A stretch of 64,000 nucleotides of DNA from Limnospira fusiformis SAG 85.79 (lineage in GTDB: Bacteria; Cyanobacteriota; Cyanobacteriia; Cyanobacteriales; Microcoleaceae). Positions 1 to 9,460 of this stretch are shown piece after piece. Location: positions 2,221,403 to 2,285,402 of the forward strand of contig NZ_CP051185.1 in NCBI RefSeq assembly GCF_012516315.1, given 5' to 3'. Every line of letters starts with the position of its first letter. Within the stretch, counting starts at the first letter, position 1. The notes beneath the pieces were generated by a model that did no database searches, had not been told where the DNA came from, and saw only the letters and a list, made by a program, of their open reading frames with translations. Position numbers and translations under genes: made by a program.

Positions 1-1824
1 GGGGATGATACCATCTATGGGGGACTGGGAAACGATCTGATTTTAGCAGACGAGGGTAATAATATACTATTCGGAAATTCCGGGAGTAATACCCTAGTGG
101 GAGGGACGGGAAATGATACCTTTGTCTTAGAGGCTGGTAATGGTTTGACCACCATTGCTGACACTGATCAGATTTTTGATTTTACCCCCGGACAAGATAC
201 TATTTTGCTACTGGGAGATGCTCCCATAGACCAGCTAAATATTATTCTTGATGACACTAACCCTAATATAAATAATACCATTCTGGAAACTCCCACCGGA
301 GAAATTATAGCCCTATTGCGAGGTATCCGTCCTAATGATATTAACCGCAGTGACTTTTTTGTTCCGGGTGTTTTATCCTTTGAATCAACCAGATTTGAAG
401 TACAGGATAATGGCATGAGTACCCAACCCATTACCGTGGTGCGTTCCGGTGGTGAAGATGGTGCAGTTAGTGTAACTTTGATTCCCAGTTTATTAACTCC
501 TTTACCTCCCAGGGGTGTTGATATCAGCCCAATTATGATTAATTTTCCCGATGGAGAATTGGGGGGTAAAACTGTATCAATTCTCATCGCTAATAATCCC
601 ATTGTTACCTATCCTGAAGTCTTAGAATTATCGTTACAAGATGCCACCGGAAATGCTACTTTAATTAATCCCACTGTGGCGACATTAAGCATTATTTCTG
701 ACCAGACTCCCCCTGACCCTATCCAAACCTTTAATAACCCCATACCTGAATCTTTTGCTAGGTTTGGCGCGGCTTTAGAAACTGTGAACAATCAGATTTT
801 AATTGGTAGTCCGGGATGGAATAATTCCCAAGGTCTAGTTTATGTTTTAGACGGCACAACGGGAGAAGTTTTACCAGCCTTTCAGAACCCTTCTGCTAAT
901 GCTGGAAGTTCAGAGTTTGGCGCTGCTATTGCTAGTTTAGGTTTAGCCCCGGTAATTGGTGCGCCCACAGATAGTAGCATCGCCTTTGCTTCGGGTGCGG
1001 TTTATGTTTATAATACGATAACTGGTTTACCCGTAACTCAATTATTTAATCCCACCCCAGAACCTTTTGATTATTTTGGCTACAGTTTGGCGACTATTGG
1101 TAATGATATAATAATTGGTGCGCCAGGGGATAGTACATCGGAATTGCGAGGGGGAATTGCTTATTTATTTGATGGTATAACCGGAGAATTACGGCAAATT
1201 TTTAATAATCCTAACCCGCAACCAGATGATTATTTTGGGGCGGCGATCGCCTCTGTGGGAGACTGGGTATTAATTGGCGCACCGGGTAGTTTGGGAATTG
1301 GTCAGTCAAACAGTCCGGGTTCGGCTTATTTATTTAATAGTGTAACGGGAGATTTAATCCAGTCTTTCCGTAACCCTAACCCAGGACTAGATAATTTTGG
1401 TCATGCTGTCGCCTGGACGGGAATTGGACGGGATATTATCATCGGATCTCCGGGTGATGACCAGCGGGGAATAAATGCTGGGGCGGCATTTTTAATTGAT
1501 GGTATTACTGGGTCAATTTTGGCAAATTACACACCGGAAAACTTGCGGACAGGCGATCGCTTTGGTGAGTTCATAACCACCACCAGCAACAATAATGTTG
1601 TGGTAGGATCTCCCGGTTTCGGTCCTTTCGATTTTGGGGCGGCGTTCAAATTCCAGTTACGCACCGGGGAATTATTAGAAACCTATTTACACCCCGAACT
1701 TCCTCCCAGTGATGGAGTGTTGAACTTTGGTAGTGCGATCGCCAGCTTTAATGCAGGGCTAATAATTGCCGCCCCAGACACGAATATCGGCTTAGAAGGT
1801 GTTGGGGCGGTTTATCAGTTTTAG
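1..1824 (+). CDS. RTX-type / Calx-beta / FG-GAP propeller surface protein (5' end outside window)
   Basis: The frame is open from the first base, so the gene begins upstream; 607 residues are visible. Codons 1-50 hold glycine/aspartate-rich RTX-like calcium-binding nonapeptides (GGLGND, GGTGND). Codons about 124-235 look like a Calx-beta domain ending LSIISDQ. From about codon 240 to the stop there are seven FG-GAP-like units, each with an FGxAxA-type strand followed by an IIIGAP/IIIGSP turn, which fits a seven-bladed integrin-alpha-like propeller. In cyanobacteria this architecture belongs to secreted or surface adhesion-type proteins. The ATG at 97 is internal and is not the start. The secretion route (type I for RTX proteins) and the ligand cannot be seen here. 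Confidence 0.85.
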   Translation, partial: GDDTIYGGLGNDLILADEGNNILFGNSGSNTLVGGTGNDTFVLEAGNGLTTIADTDQIFDFTPGQDTILLLGDAPIDQLNIILDDTNPNINNTILETPTGEIIALLRGIRPNDINRSDFFVPGVLSFESTRFEVQDNGMSTQPITVVRSGGEDGAVSVTLIPSLLTPLPPRGVDISPIMINFPDGELGGKTVSILIANNPIVTYPEVLELSLQDATGNATLINPTVATLSIISDQTPPDPIQTFNNPIPESFARFGAALETVNNQILIGSPGWNNSQGLVYVLDGTTGEVLPAFQNPSANAGSSEFGAAIASLGLAPVIGAPTDSSIAFASGAVYVYNTITGLPVTQLFNPTPEPFDYFGYSLATIGNDIIIGAPGDSTSELRGGIAYLFDGITGELRQIFNNPNPQPDDYFGAAIASVGDWVLIGAPGSLGIGQSNSPGSAYLFNSVTGDLIQSFRNPNPGLDNFGHAVAWTGIGRDIIIGSPGDDQRGINAGAAFLIDGITGSILANYTPENLRTGDRFGEFITTTSNNNVVVGSPGFGPFDFGAAFKFQLRTGELLETYLHPELPPSDGVLNFGSAIASFNAGLIIAAPDTNIGLEGVGAVYQF

Positions 1825-1839
1825 GCGACTTTAATGGAT

Positions 1840-4800
1840 TTATACCCGGCGCAAATCTAAGGTTAAAGGGTATTCAGGGCTTAAATTGGGGGTGGAAATT
1901 TCCCAAGTTCCGGGAGTGTGACCCATGGCTACAAACCTTTCTAACATCCGGGACTCAGCCTCCCTTTCATTAATGGGAAATGTTGTATAAACTACCCCAT
2001 TAGGAGGGTTGATATAATAACTACATCCCCCAATAGAACGCATAGCCCAAGTATCAACAATATCGAATAATAGGGGAGTATGGGGGTTAATAGAAGGATG
2101 CAATAAAGCCGCATATTGTCGCGCCCGGAACCTGACCCCGCCCACATATTCCCCTGGTTTAAGGGTGGATTTTAACGGCACTGCATAGCCATTACAGGTG
2201 ACAATATAACGATGGGAAAAGCCATCTAAACCGGGAGAATTTCCCATCGCCCCCCGTAACATAACCTGTAGCCTTTCCATGGAAGAATCAACATATCTAG
2301 CGTTACCACCATTTCCGGTTTCTTCTCCTAAAACGTGCCAAGGTTCTATGGCATTTCTTAACTCTAATGTCACCCCATCACGGGTAATTTCTCCATAGAC
2401 GGGAAAGCGAAAATCTACAAATGGTTTAAACCACGCCAAATTAAAGGGATAACCCGCCGCGTTTAAATCCCTTAAAACTGTGCCTAAATCTTCTTCAATA
2501 AAATAGGGCAGTAAAAAGCGATCGTGTAGGGTAGTTCCCCAACGAATTAGGGGTTTAGTATAGGGATGTTCCCAAAACCAAGCTACTAGGGAACGAATTA
2601 ACAACATTTGCAATAGCCCCATTTGTGCATGGGGAGGCATCGCAAAAGCCCGAAACTCTAATAGCCCTAACTGGTTGCGATAATTCTCTAATGGGTAGAG
2701 TTTATCAATACAAAATGCTGAACGGTGAGTATTTCCGGTGACATCAATTAGCAGATTTCGCAATAAGCGATCGACCAATCCGGGTGGTATTTCTCGCCCC
2801 TTTTCTAGCTCTTGAAAGGCGATTTCCAACTCATATAATCCTTCGTGTCTGGCTTCATCTACCCGGGGTGATTGGCTAGTCGGTCCGATAAATAACCCCG
2901 CAAATAAGTAGGATAAACTAGGGTGATTTTGCCAATAGGAAATCAAACTTCTTAATAAATCTGGGCGACGTAATAGGGGGCTATCTTGAACGCTTTTACC
3001 GCCAATGGTGATATGTGCGCCGCCTCCGGTACTTATGCGCCGACCATCTAGGGCATATTTTTCGGTTCCCAACCGACATAGCCGCGCTTCCTCATACAAG
3101 GTGGTGGTAATTTCGGTTAATTCTGACCAATTTTTGGCGGGGTGAATATTGACTTCAATTACTCCCGGATCTGGGGTAATCTGAAATCCCATAATCCCAT
3201 CATTTCCAGGGGGGGTGTATCCTTCAACTAACACGGGAATATTAACAGCAGTGGCGGCTTTTTCAATGGCTGTAATTAAATCTAAAAAACACCGGGCGGA
3301 AGTTATGGGAGGAACGAAAACATATATACAGCCATCCCGCGCTTCTACCGCCATGGCTACCCGCACGGAATTTTCTGGTAAATTGATGGGTTCGGAACCA
3401 ACCACAGCAGGTTTATGATCTAGAGATACTCGCGCTTCTGGGTGCAATTCTTCTGACCAACTTATGCTACTTAATGGCAGTCGAAATCCCAAGGGCGAAT
3501 CACCTTTTAATAAAATCAATTTCTCCTGTGGTAATTTCCAAGGACAGCTACCCCAGCGTAATTCTTCGGACTCGACAACTGGTAAAATTGGTAAGGCATA
3601 ACCGGCTAATTCTTCGGTTTCTAATTCATAGGTGGGAATAATGCGATCGCTTTCGATTCCTAAATGTTTAACTAATTCTTGAATAACGATTTCCGCCTGT
3701 TTAATCCCATAGCCATAATCGTCACCATCTACCGCCATGAAAGCCCGATTATGCCAAATAGGTTTACCGTCTTCTCGCCAATAACAGCCTAAAGCCCACC
3801 TCGGCAAAATTTCCCCCGGATACCATTTTCCCATGCCATAATGTAGCAAGCCGCCACCCTTGGAAAACTTATTTTCTAGGCGGTGTAATAACTGTCCGGC
3901 TAACCTGCGCTTTTCCTCTCCCAAGGCTTGTACCTGCCACTGGGGAGACTCAAAATCATCAATAGAAACAAAAGTAGGTTCCCCACCCATGGTTAAACCT
4001 ACTCCCAAACTTTGCAATTTATCCTCTACTGCTTCCCCGAGGCGGTCTATGGTTTCCCATTGAGTGGGGCTATAGGGTTGACTGGTGCGGGGTTGATTTT
4101 CGTAGCGAGAAACTGTCACCGCAAACTCTAAATTTGACCCGCAAGGTTCCGCTGTTCCCTGAACTGGGGAGGCAGCCTGGGGGTCGGCGGTACACACTAG
4201 GGGAATATGACCTTCTGCTGCTAAAAAACCAGAGGTGGGGTCTAAACCAATCCAACCAGCGCCGGGAATATATACTTCCGCCCAAGCGTGTAAATCTGCA
4301 TTATCAGCCTCTGGTCCTGGGGGTCCATCTAATGGGGGAACATCGGGTTTCAGTTGAATCAGATAACCCGATACGAAACGGGCAGCGAGTCCATAGTGCC
4401 GCAAAATCTGCACCATTAACCATGCTGTATCTCGACAGGAACCTATTTGAGTTTTTAGGGTTTCTTCGCAGGTTTGAATCCCTGGTTCAAATCTGACTGT
4501 ATAATTAATATAATCAGAAATTTTCTGATTAATGGTAATGATAAATTCTGGGGTATATATATCTTTGACCCGGTGCTGTTCTACCCAGTCTTTGAGTATG
4601 GGGCTGGATTCATCTATTTCTAAAAAGGGGATTAATTCCCGCCCCAGTTGTTCTTCGTAGATAAACGGATAGCGTTCGGCATAGCTTTCCATGACGAAGT
4701 TAAACGGATTAATCGGGTGTAAATCCGCAATAATATCTACTGTGACCCCTAGGCGATCGGTTTTTGATAAAAAGTTCAGCCTCCCCAAATAATTGCCATA

Positions 4801-4974
4801 GGGGTCCTGTTGCCAGGTCATCGTATAATCACTAGGTTCAATCTTGAGGGAATAGCTATTAATGGGGGTGCGACAGTGGGGAGAAGGTCGCAATCCTAAT
4901 GTATGAGGACCTAGAATTACTGGCTTTTCAAAATGGTAGACAAGCTGATGGTTTAGGCTAACTTTTACTGACAT
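1840..4974 (-). CDS. Transglutaminase-like protein with DUF2126 domain
   Basis: A 1044-residue protein with the usual architecture of this family: bacterial transglutaminase N-terminal region (about 1-120), transglutaminase/protease core (about 150-260) and a large DUF2126 region (about 290-1040). The catalytic triad is visible as C180 (GSCRDTAW), H229 (DLHAWAEVY) and D245 (GLDPTSG). DUF2126 contains Gly/Asp-rich segments such as DGDDYGYG and GGGAHITIGG. Members are often encoded beside alpha-E and circularly permuted ATP-grasp proteins; no such partners are seen here. The substrate is unknown. It could act as a peptidase/amidase rather than a cross-linking enzyme. It converges on the FG-GAP gene, leaving a 15-bp gap, so it is probably transcribed alone. 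Confidence 0.9.
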   Translation of the reverse strand: MSVKVSLNHQLVYHFEKPVILGPHTLGLRPSPHCRTPINSYSLKIEPSDYTMTWQQDPYGNYLGRLNFLSKTDRLGVTVDIIADLHPINPFNFVMESYAERYPFIYEEQLGRELIPFLEIDESSPILKDWVEQHRVKDIYTPEFIITINQKISDYINYTVRFEPGIQTCEETLKTQIGSCRDTAWLMVQILRHYGLAARFVSGYLIQLKPDVPPLDGPPGPEADNADLHAWAEVYIPGAGWIGLDPTSGFLAAEGHIPLVCTADPQAASPVQGTAEPCGSNLEFAVTVSRYENQPRTSQPYSPTQWETIDRLGEAVEDKLQSLGVGLTMGGEPTFVSIDDFESPQWQVQALGEEKRRLAGQLLHRLENKFSKGGGLLHYGMGKWYPGEILPRWALGCYWREDGKPIWHNRAFMAVDGDDYGYGIKQAEIVIQELVKHLGIESDRIIPTYELETEELAGYALPILPVVESEELRWGSCPWKLPQEKLILLKGDSPLGFRLPLSSISWSEELHPEARVSLDHKPAVVGSEPINLPENSVRVAMAVEARDGCIYVFVPPITSARCFLDLITAIEKAATAVNIPVLVEGYTPPGNDGIMGFQITPDPGVIEVNIHPAKNWSELTEITTTLYEEARLCRLGTEKYALDGRRISTGGGAHITIGGKSVQDSPLLRRPDLLRSLISYWQNHPSLSYLFAGLFIGPTSQSPRVDEARHEGLYELEIAFQELEKGREIPPGLVDRLLRNLLIDVTGNTHRSAFCIDKLYPLENYRNQLGLLEFRAFAMPPHAQMGLLQMLLIRSLVAWFWEHPYTKPLIRWGTTLHDRFLLPYFIEEDLGTVLRDLNAAGYPFNLAWFKPFVDFRFPVYGEITRDGVTLELRNAIEPWHVLGEETGNGGNARYVDSSMERLQVMLRGAMGNSPGLDGFSHRYIVTCNGYAVPLKSTLKPGEYVGGVRFRARQYAALLHPSINPHTPLLFDIVDTWAMRSIGGCSYYINPPNGVVYTTFPINEREAESRMLERFVAMGHTPGTWEISTPNLSPEYPLTLDLRRV

Positions 4975-5091
4975 AACTCAATTTGGGCAAGAGGGATATA
5001 TGGTTCGGAATTTCGCAATTTCAGCCGGCAAAAGACAATACAAAAAAGTTACCTCTCTTGCCTTTTGTCTCTTGCCTTTTGCCCATTGCTA

Positions 5092-5673
5092 TTAATGGAG
5101 TTGATGACCACAGCTTCCGCAGAAGCGATCGTCAGGTTGTACTGTCGCACCGCAGTTACTACAGAATTTACGATTTCCTGATGATGGCGCAGATGATGGC
5201 TCAGAAGAACCCATTTTTAGTTCCATGGTACCCATCCGCATTTCCATGGGGTTCATACTCATTTGCATATTCCCCATTTGCATCGGTTTCATCGGTTCCA
5301 TCGGTTTCATCGGTTCCATCGGTTTCATCGGTTCCATCGGTTTCATCGGTGGCATCGAAGATGCCGGGGTACTCGAAACCTGCTGAACTGACATCTGCTG
5401 GGCGCTTCCGAGGGAGGGTGTCTGACCCATGACACTCATACTACTTCCCTGGAGTTGCACGAAGTGTTCACCCTGAGCAGTTTCTATTTTCAACACTACC
5501 CCATTTCCCGTCCGATACAGGGAGGGGGGGGAAGTCCAGGTTCCGGTCTGGAACCCATTGCTGGCTTGCTGTTGCTGTCCGGGTGATCCACTGGCGATCG
5601 TCACAACAGTTTGCGACCCTTGGTTATCAAGATAAACTCTTTGACCGGTGCCTAGCTCGCATACATAAGGCAT
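5092..5673 (-). CDS. Methionine-rich zinc-ribbon protein
   Basis: A 193-residue protein in three parts. Residues 1-80 form a small globular region with no recognised domain. Residues 107-154 contain 18 methionines in 48 positions, including three consecutive KPMEPM hexapeptides (111-128) and clusters such as MQMGNMQMSM. Residues 171-190 form a four-cysteine zinc ribbon (CSNC and CGSC; C171, C174, C185, C188). No signal peptide is evident, so a cytoplasmic location is inferred. Methionine clusters bind Cu(I) or Ag(I) in some copper proteins, but the Met repeats here could simply be an expanded low-complexity linker. The ATG at 5673 is used; no upstream in-frame alternative is apparent. Confidence 0.75.
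   Translation of the reverse strand: MPYVCELGTGQRVYLDNQGSQTVVTIASGSPGQQQQASNGFQTGTWTSPPSLYRTGNGVVLKIETAQGEHFVQLQGSSMSVMGQTPSLGSAQQMSVQQVSSTPASSMPPMKPMEPMKPMEPMKPMEPMKPMQMGNMQMSMNPMEMRMGTMELKMGSSEPSSAPSSGNRKFCSNCGATVQPDDRFCGSCGHQLH
5281..5343 (-). repeat. 18-bp coding minisatellite (KPMEPM units)
   Basis: Three and a half tandem 18-bp units lie within the zinc-ribbon gene, each encoding KPMEPM, and they are almost identical at the DNA level. The unit length is a multiple of three, so gain or loss of units keeps the frame. Repeat number probably varies between strains by slippage; this is an inference. Confidence 0.8.
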
Positions 5674-6076
5674 AATAGCCTCTTCCTACCATAAGAAACA
5701 TCTAATGCTGATATTGTAAAATTGTTTCCTCACCAAATCCTACTTCTTAACATTTATATTATAAATTCCCCAACACTATACAGATAGCCGACTATACAGG
5801 TTCTTAACATTTTGCTGCCCTCCTCATCCAGTATATAAACTTATGTATCAAATTCCCCTAGTTATGTCATCGATATTTGATAAATCTACTGTGGCGATCG
5901 CTCTCCATATATTTATCAATACAATTACTCCTTTTTAATCTAATACCAATAACTCATAAAATCCCGAATAAATACTTAGTCATTAATAATCATGTTTGGC
6001 ACACCCAACTCCCGCCTCCCCATGGTATAATTATCAAAAAATAGACTATACTATAAATACATTACTGGAGACAGCT
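5674..6076. other. AT-rich intergenic region between divergent genes
   Basis: About 400 bp separate the zinc-ribbon gene (minus strand) from the first Uma2 gene (plus strand). It is AT-rich with two copies of TTCTTAACATT. A TATAAT hexamer at 6026-6031 and TATACT at 6047-6052 could serve as -10 elements, but no -35 lies at proper spacing. GGAG at 6067-6070 is the ribosome-binding site of the first Uma2 gene. No further gene or RNA was recognised. Confidence 0.4.
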
Positions 6077-6949
6077 ATGACTATAGCTCAGGAATTAGAA
6101 CCCACTCAAATCACTCCAGACCAAGATATTGAGTTTCCCCCCGGAGATTTAGAAAGTCAGGAGTTGCCATTGGAAAGTTATTTACACCTACAACAAATCT
6201 TGTTACTGATTAAATGCCTAGACTGGTTATGGCAAGACCGAAATGATTATTTTGATGCGGGAAACCTGACAATTTACTATAGTCCTCATCAGAAAAAATC
6301 ATCAGATTTTCGCGGACCAGATTTCTTTGTGGTGTTAGACACGGAAAGGCGATCGCGGAAAAGTTGGGTAGTGTGGGAAGAAGGGGGAAAATATCCTAAT
6401 ATCATTGTCGAGTTATTATCAAGTTCCACAGCTAAGACTGACCGCACGGAGAAAAAGAAAATCTATCAAGATATTTTCCGCACTCCCGAATATTTCTGGT
6501 TTGACCCAGAGAGTTTAGAGTTTCAAGGATTTGCGTTAATTCAGGGAACCTATCAACCGATAACTCCCAATGATATGGGACATTTATGGAGTGAACAACT
6601 GCAACTATTCTTAGGGATAGAAAATCGTCAACTCCGCTTTTTTAGTCCTGATGGTGTTTTAGTACCAACTCCGGAAGAATCAGCCACTGAAGCTCAACAA
6701 CAGTTAGGTAGCGTCCAAAATAAGTTAGTAACTACTCAAAATCAATTAGGAAGTGTTGAAAATGAGTTAGTCACTACTCAAAATCAATTAGGAAGTGTTG
6801 AAAATGAGTTAGTAATCACTCAAAATCAATTAGGTAGCGTCCAAAATGAGTTAGTAACCACTCAAAATCAATTAGAAATCGAACGACAACAGAAAGACCA
6901 ACTAGCGGCTAAACTGCGAGAGTTGGGAATTGACCCCGAACAGTTGTAG
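6077..6949 (+). CDS. Uma2 family (DUF820) endonuclease-like protein, copy 1; eight tail heptads
   Basis: This is the first and longest of nine tandem paralogues (290 aa). The ATG at 6077 is chosen because GGAG lies six bases upstream; a longer frame from TTG at 5996 adds 27 residues that the other copies lack. Its first 16 residues differ from the other copies, and from IEFPPGD onward it is nearly identical to them. The Uma2 core resembles the PD-(D/E)XK fold: GPDFFVV, IIVELLSSSTA, then DRTEKKKIY and EYFWFDPES. The C-terminus has eight heptads of LGSVQNE/LVTTQNQ type, then LEIERQQ and the shared ending LRELGIDPEQL. Proteins of this family are annotated as putative restriction-like endonucleases; activity is unproven. 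Confidence 0.85.
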   Translation: MTIAQELEPTQITPDQDIEFPPGDLESQELPLESYLHLQQILLLIKCLDWLWQDRNDYFDAGNLTIYYSPHQKKSSDFRGPDFFVVLDTERRSRKSWVVWEEGGKYPNIIVELLSSSTAKTDRTEKKKIYQDIFRTPEYFWFDPESLEFQGFALIQGTYQPITPNDMGHLWSEQLQLFLGIENRQLRFFSPDGVLVPTPEESATEAQQQLGSVQNKLVTTQNQLGSVENELVTTQNQLGSVENELVITQNQLGSVQNELVTTQNQLEIERQQKDQLAAKLRELGIDPEQL

Positions 6950-6967
6950 ATAATTGAGGTAAAAATT

Positions 6968-7801
6968 ATGACAGTTACGGAACAGTTAGCATCACTGGAA
7001 ACCTCACCAGAATGGGAAGATATCGAGTTTCCTCCCGGAGATTTAGAAAGTCAGGAGTTGCCATTGGAAACCTATTTACACCTACAACAAATCTTGTTAC
7101 TGATTAAATGCCTAGACTGGTTATGGCAAGACCGCAATGATTATTTTGATGCGGGAAACCTGACGATTTACTATAGTCCTCATCAGAAAAAATCATCAGA
7201 TTTTCGCGGACCAGATTTCTTTGTGGTGTTAGATACGGAAAGGCGATCGCGCAAAAGTTGGGTAGTGTGGGAAGAAGGAGGAAAATATCCTAATATCATT
7301 GTCGAGTTATTATCAAGTTCCACAGCTAAGACTGACCGCACGGAGAAAAAGAAAATCTATCAAGATATTTTCCGCACTCCGGAATATTTCTGGTTTGACC
7401 CGGAGAGTTTGGAGTTTCAGGGATTTGCGTTAATTCAGGGAACCTATCAACCGATAACCCCTAATGATATGGGACATTTATGGAGTGAACAACTGCAACT
7501 ATTCTTAGGGATAGAAAATCGTCAACTTCGCTTTTTTAGTCCTGATGGTGTTTTAGTACCCACTCCCGAAGAATCAGCTACGGAAGCTCAACAACAGTTA
7601 GGTAGCGTCCAAAATGAGTTAGTAACCACTCAAAATCAATTAGGTAGCGTCCAAAATGAGTTAGTAACCACTCAAAATCAATTAGGTAGCGTCCAAAATG
7701 AGTTAGTAACCACTCAAAATCAATTAGAAATCGAACGACAACAGAAAGACCAACTAGCGGCTAAACTGCGAGAGTTGGGAATTGACCCCGAACAGTTGTA
7801 G
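6968..7801 (+). CDS. Uma2 family endonuclease-like protein, copy 2; six tail heptads
   Basis: A 277-residue paralogue. It starts at the ATG following the conserved 18-bp spacer with GAGG as ribosome-binding site. The core carries D83 (GPDFF), E113 (VELLS) and K128 region (EKKKIY), the likely active-site area by comparison with PD-(D/E)XK folds. ETYLH replaces the usual ESYLH. From residue 211 there are six heptads (three identical LGSVQNE/LVTTQNQ pairs) before LEIERQQKDQ. The identical 42-bp DNA units indicate recent tail expansion. Confidence 0.85.
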   Translation: MTVTEQLASLETSPEWEDIEFPPGDLESQELPLETYLHLQQILLLIKCLDWLWQDRNDYFDAGNLTIYYSPHQKKSSDFRGPDFFVVLDTERRSRKSWVVWEEGGKYPNIIVELLSSSTAKTDRTEKKKIYQDIFRTPEYFWFDPESLEFQGFALIQGTYQPITPNDMGHLWSEQLQLFLGIENRQLRFFSPDGVLVPTPEESATEAQQQLGSVQNELVTTQNQLGSVQNELVTTQNQLGSVQNELVTTQNQLEIERQQKDQLAAKLRELGIDPEQL

Positions 7802-7819
7802 ATAATCGAGGTAAAAATT

Positions 7820-8569
7820 ATGACAGTTACGGAACAGTTAGCATCACTGGAAACCTCACCAGAATGGGAAGATATCGAGTTTCCACCCGGAGATTTAGAA
7901 AGTCAGGAGTTGCCATTGGAAAGTTATTTACACTTACAACAAATCTTGTTACTGATTAAATGCTTAGACTGGTTATGGCGAGACCGAAATGATTATTTTG
8001 ATGCGGGAAACTTGACAATTTACTATAGTCCTCATCAGAAAAAATCATCAGATTTTCGCGGACCAGATTTCTTTGTGGTGTTAGATACGGAAAGGCGATC
8101 GCGCAAAAGTTGGGTAGTGTGGGAAGAAGGGGGAAAATATCCTAATATTATTGTCGAGTTATTATCAAGTTCCACAGCTAAGACTGACCGCACGGAGAAA
8201 AAGAAAATCTATCAAGAGATTTTTCGCACTCCGGAATATTTCTGGTTTGACCCGGAGAGTTTAGAGTTTCAAGGATTTGCGTTAATTCAGGGAACCTATC
8301 AACCAATAACTCCCAATGATATGGGACATTTATGGAGTGAACAACTGCAACTATTCTTGGGGATAGAAAATCGTCAACTCCGCTTTTTTAGTCCTGATAG
8401 TGTTTTAGTACCAACCCCCGAAGAATCAGCCACTGAAGCTCAACGACAGTTAGGAAGTGTTCAAAATGAGTTAATCACTACTCAAAATCAATTGGAAATC
8501 GAACGACACCAGAAAGACCAACTAGCGGTCAAACTGCGAGAGTTGGGAATTGACCCCGAACAGTTGTAG
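7820..8569 (+). CDS. Uma2 family endonuclease-like protein, copy 3; two tail heptads
   Basis: A 249-residue paralogue with the same core. Distinguishing residues are WLWRDRN instead of WLWQDRN, YQEIFR instead of YQDIFR, SPDSVLV instead of SPDGVLV, and ERHQKDQLAV in the tail. Only two heptads (LGSVQNE, LITTQNQ) lie between EAQRQ and LEIER. The preceding spacer is ATAATCGAGGTAAAAATT, with one base changed relative to most other junctions. Confidence 0.85.
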   Translation: MTVTEQLASLETSPEWEDIEFPPGDLESQELPLESYLHLQQILLLIKCLDWLWRDRNDYFDAGNLTIYYSPHQKKSSDFRGPDFFVVLDTERRSRKSWVVWEEGGKYPNIIVELLSSSTAKTDRTEKKKIYQEIFRTPEYFWFDPESLEFQGFALIQGTYQPITPNDMGHLWSEQLQLFLGIENRQLRFFSPDSVLVPTPEESATEAQRQLGSVQNELITTQNQLEIERHQKDQLAVKLRELGIDPEQL

Positions 8570-8587
8570 ATAATCGAGGTAAAAATT

Positions 8588-9442
8588 ATGACAGTTACGG
8601 AACAGTTAGCATCACTGGAAACCTCACCAGAATGGGAAGATATCGAGTTTCCACCCGGAGATTTAGAAAGTCAGGAGTTGCCATTGGAAAGTTATTTACA
8701 CTTACAACAAATCTTGTTACTGATTAAATGCTTAGACTGGTTATGGCGAGACCGAAATGATTATTTTGATGCGGGAAACTTGACAATTTATTATAGTCCT
8801 CATCAGAAAAAATCATCAGATTTTCGTGGACCAGATTTCTTTGTGGTGTTAGACACGGAAAGGCGATCGCGCAAAAGTTGGGTGGTGTGGGAAGAAGGGG
8901 GAAAATATCCTAATATCATTGTGGAATTATTATCAAGTTCCACAGCTAAGACTGACCGCACGGAGAAAAAGAAAATCTATCAAGATATTTTCCGTACTCC
9001 CGAATATTTCTGGTTTGACCCGGAGAGTTTAGAGTTTCAAGGATTTGCGTTAATTCAGGGAACCTATCAACCGATAACCCCTAATGATATGGGACATTTA
9101 TGGAGTGAACAACTGCAACTATTCTTAGGGATAGAAAATCGTCAACTCCGCTTTTTTAGTCCTGATGGTGTTTTAGTACCCACTCCCGAAGAATCAGCTA
9201 CGGAAGCTCAACAACAGTTAGGTAGCGTCCAAAATGAGTTAGTAACCACTCAAAATCAATTAGGAAGTGTTGAAAATGAGTTAGTAACTACTCAAAATCA
9301 ATTAGGAAGTGTTGAAAATGAGTTAGTAACCACTCAAAATCAATTAGGTAGCGTCCAAAATGAGTTGGCAATCGAACGACAACAGAAAGACCAACTAGCT
9401 GCTAAACTGCGAGAGTTGGGAATTGACCCCGAACAATTGTAG
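8588..9442 (+). CDS. Uma2 family endonuclease-like protein, copy 4; seven tail heptads
   Basis: A 284-residue paralogue. Its core carries WLWRDRN and is almost the same as copy 5 at the DNA level, so the two probably arose by the most recent duplication or by gene conversion. Seven heptads follow residue 210. The odd number comes from ending LGSVQNE-LAIERQQ, where other copies have an LVTTQNQ-LEIERQQ ending, so the phase of the tail shifts by one heptad. Confidence 0.85.
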   Translation: MTVTEQLASLETSPEWEDIEFPPGDLESQELPLESYLHLQQILLLIKCLDWLWRDRNDYFDAGNLTIYYSPHQKKSSDFRGPDFFVVLDTERRSRKSWVVWEEGGKYPNIIVELLSSSTAKTDRTEKKKIYQDIFRTPEYFWFDPESLEFQGFALIQGTYQPITPNDMGHLWSEQLQLFLGIENRQLRFFSPDGVLVPTPEESATEAQQQLGSVQNELVTTQNQLGSVENELVTTQNQLGSVENELVTTQNQLGSVQNELAIERQQKDQLAAKLRELGIDPEQL

Positions 9443-9460
9443 ATAATTGAGGTAAAAATT

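Noticed and set aside
4450..4500. tRNA T-arm-like sequence (GGTTTGAATCCCTGGTTCAAATC)
   Set aside because: It lies inside the transglutaminase gene and has no acceptor, D or anticodon arms around it.
5996..6076. TTG start for Uma2 copy 1
   Set aside because: The 27 added residues are absent from the other eight copies, and GGAG sits six bases before the internal ATG at 6077.
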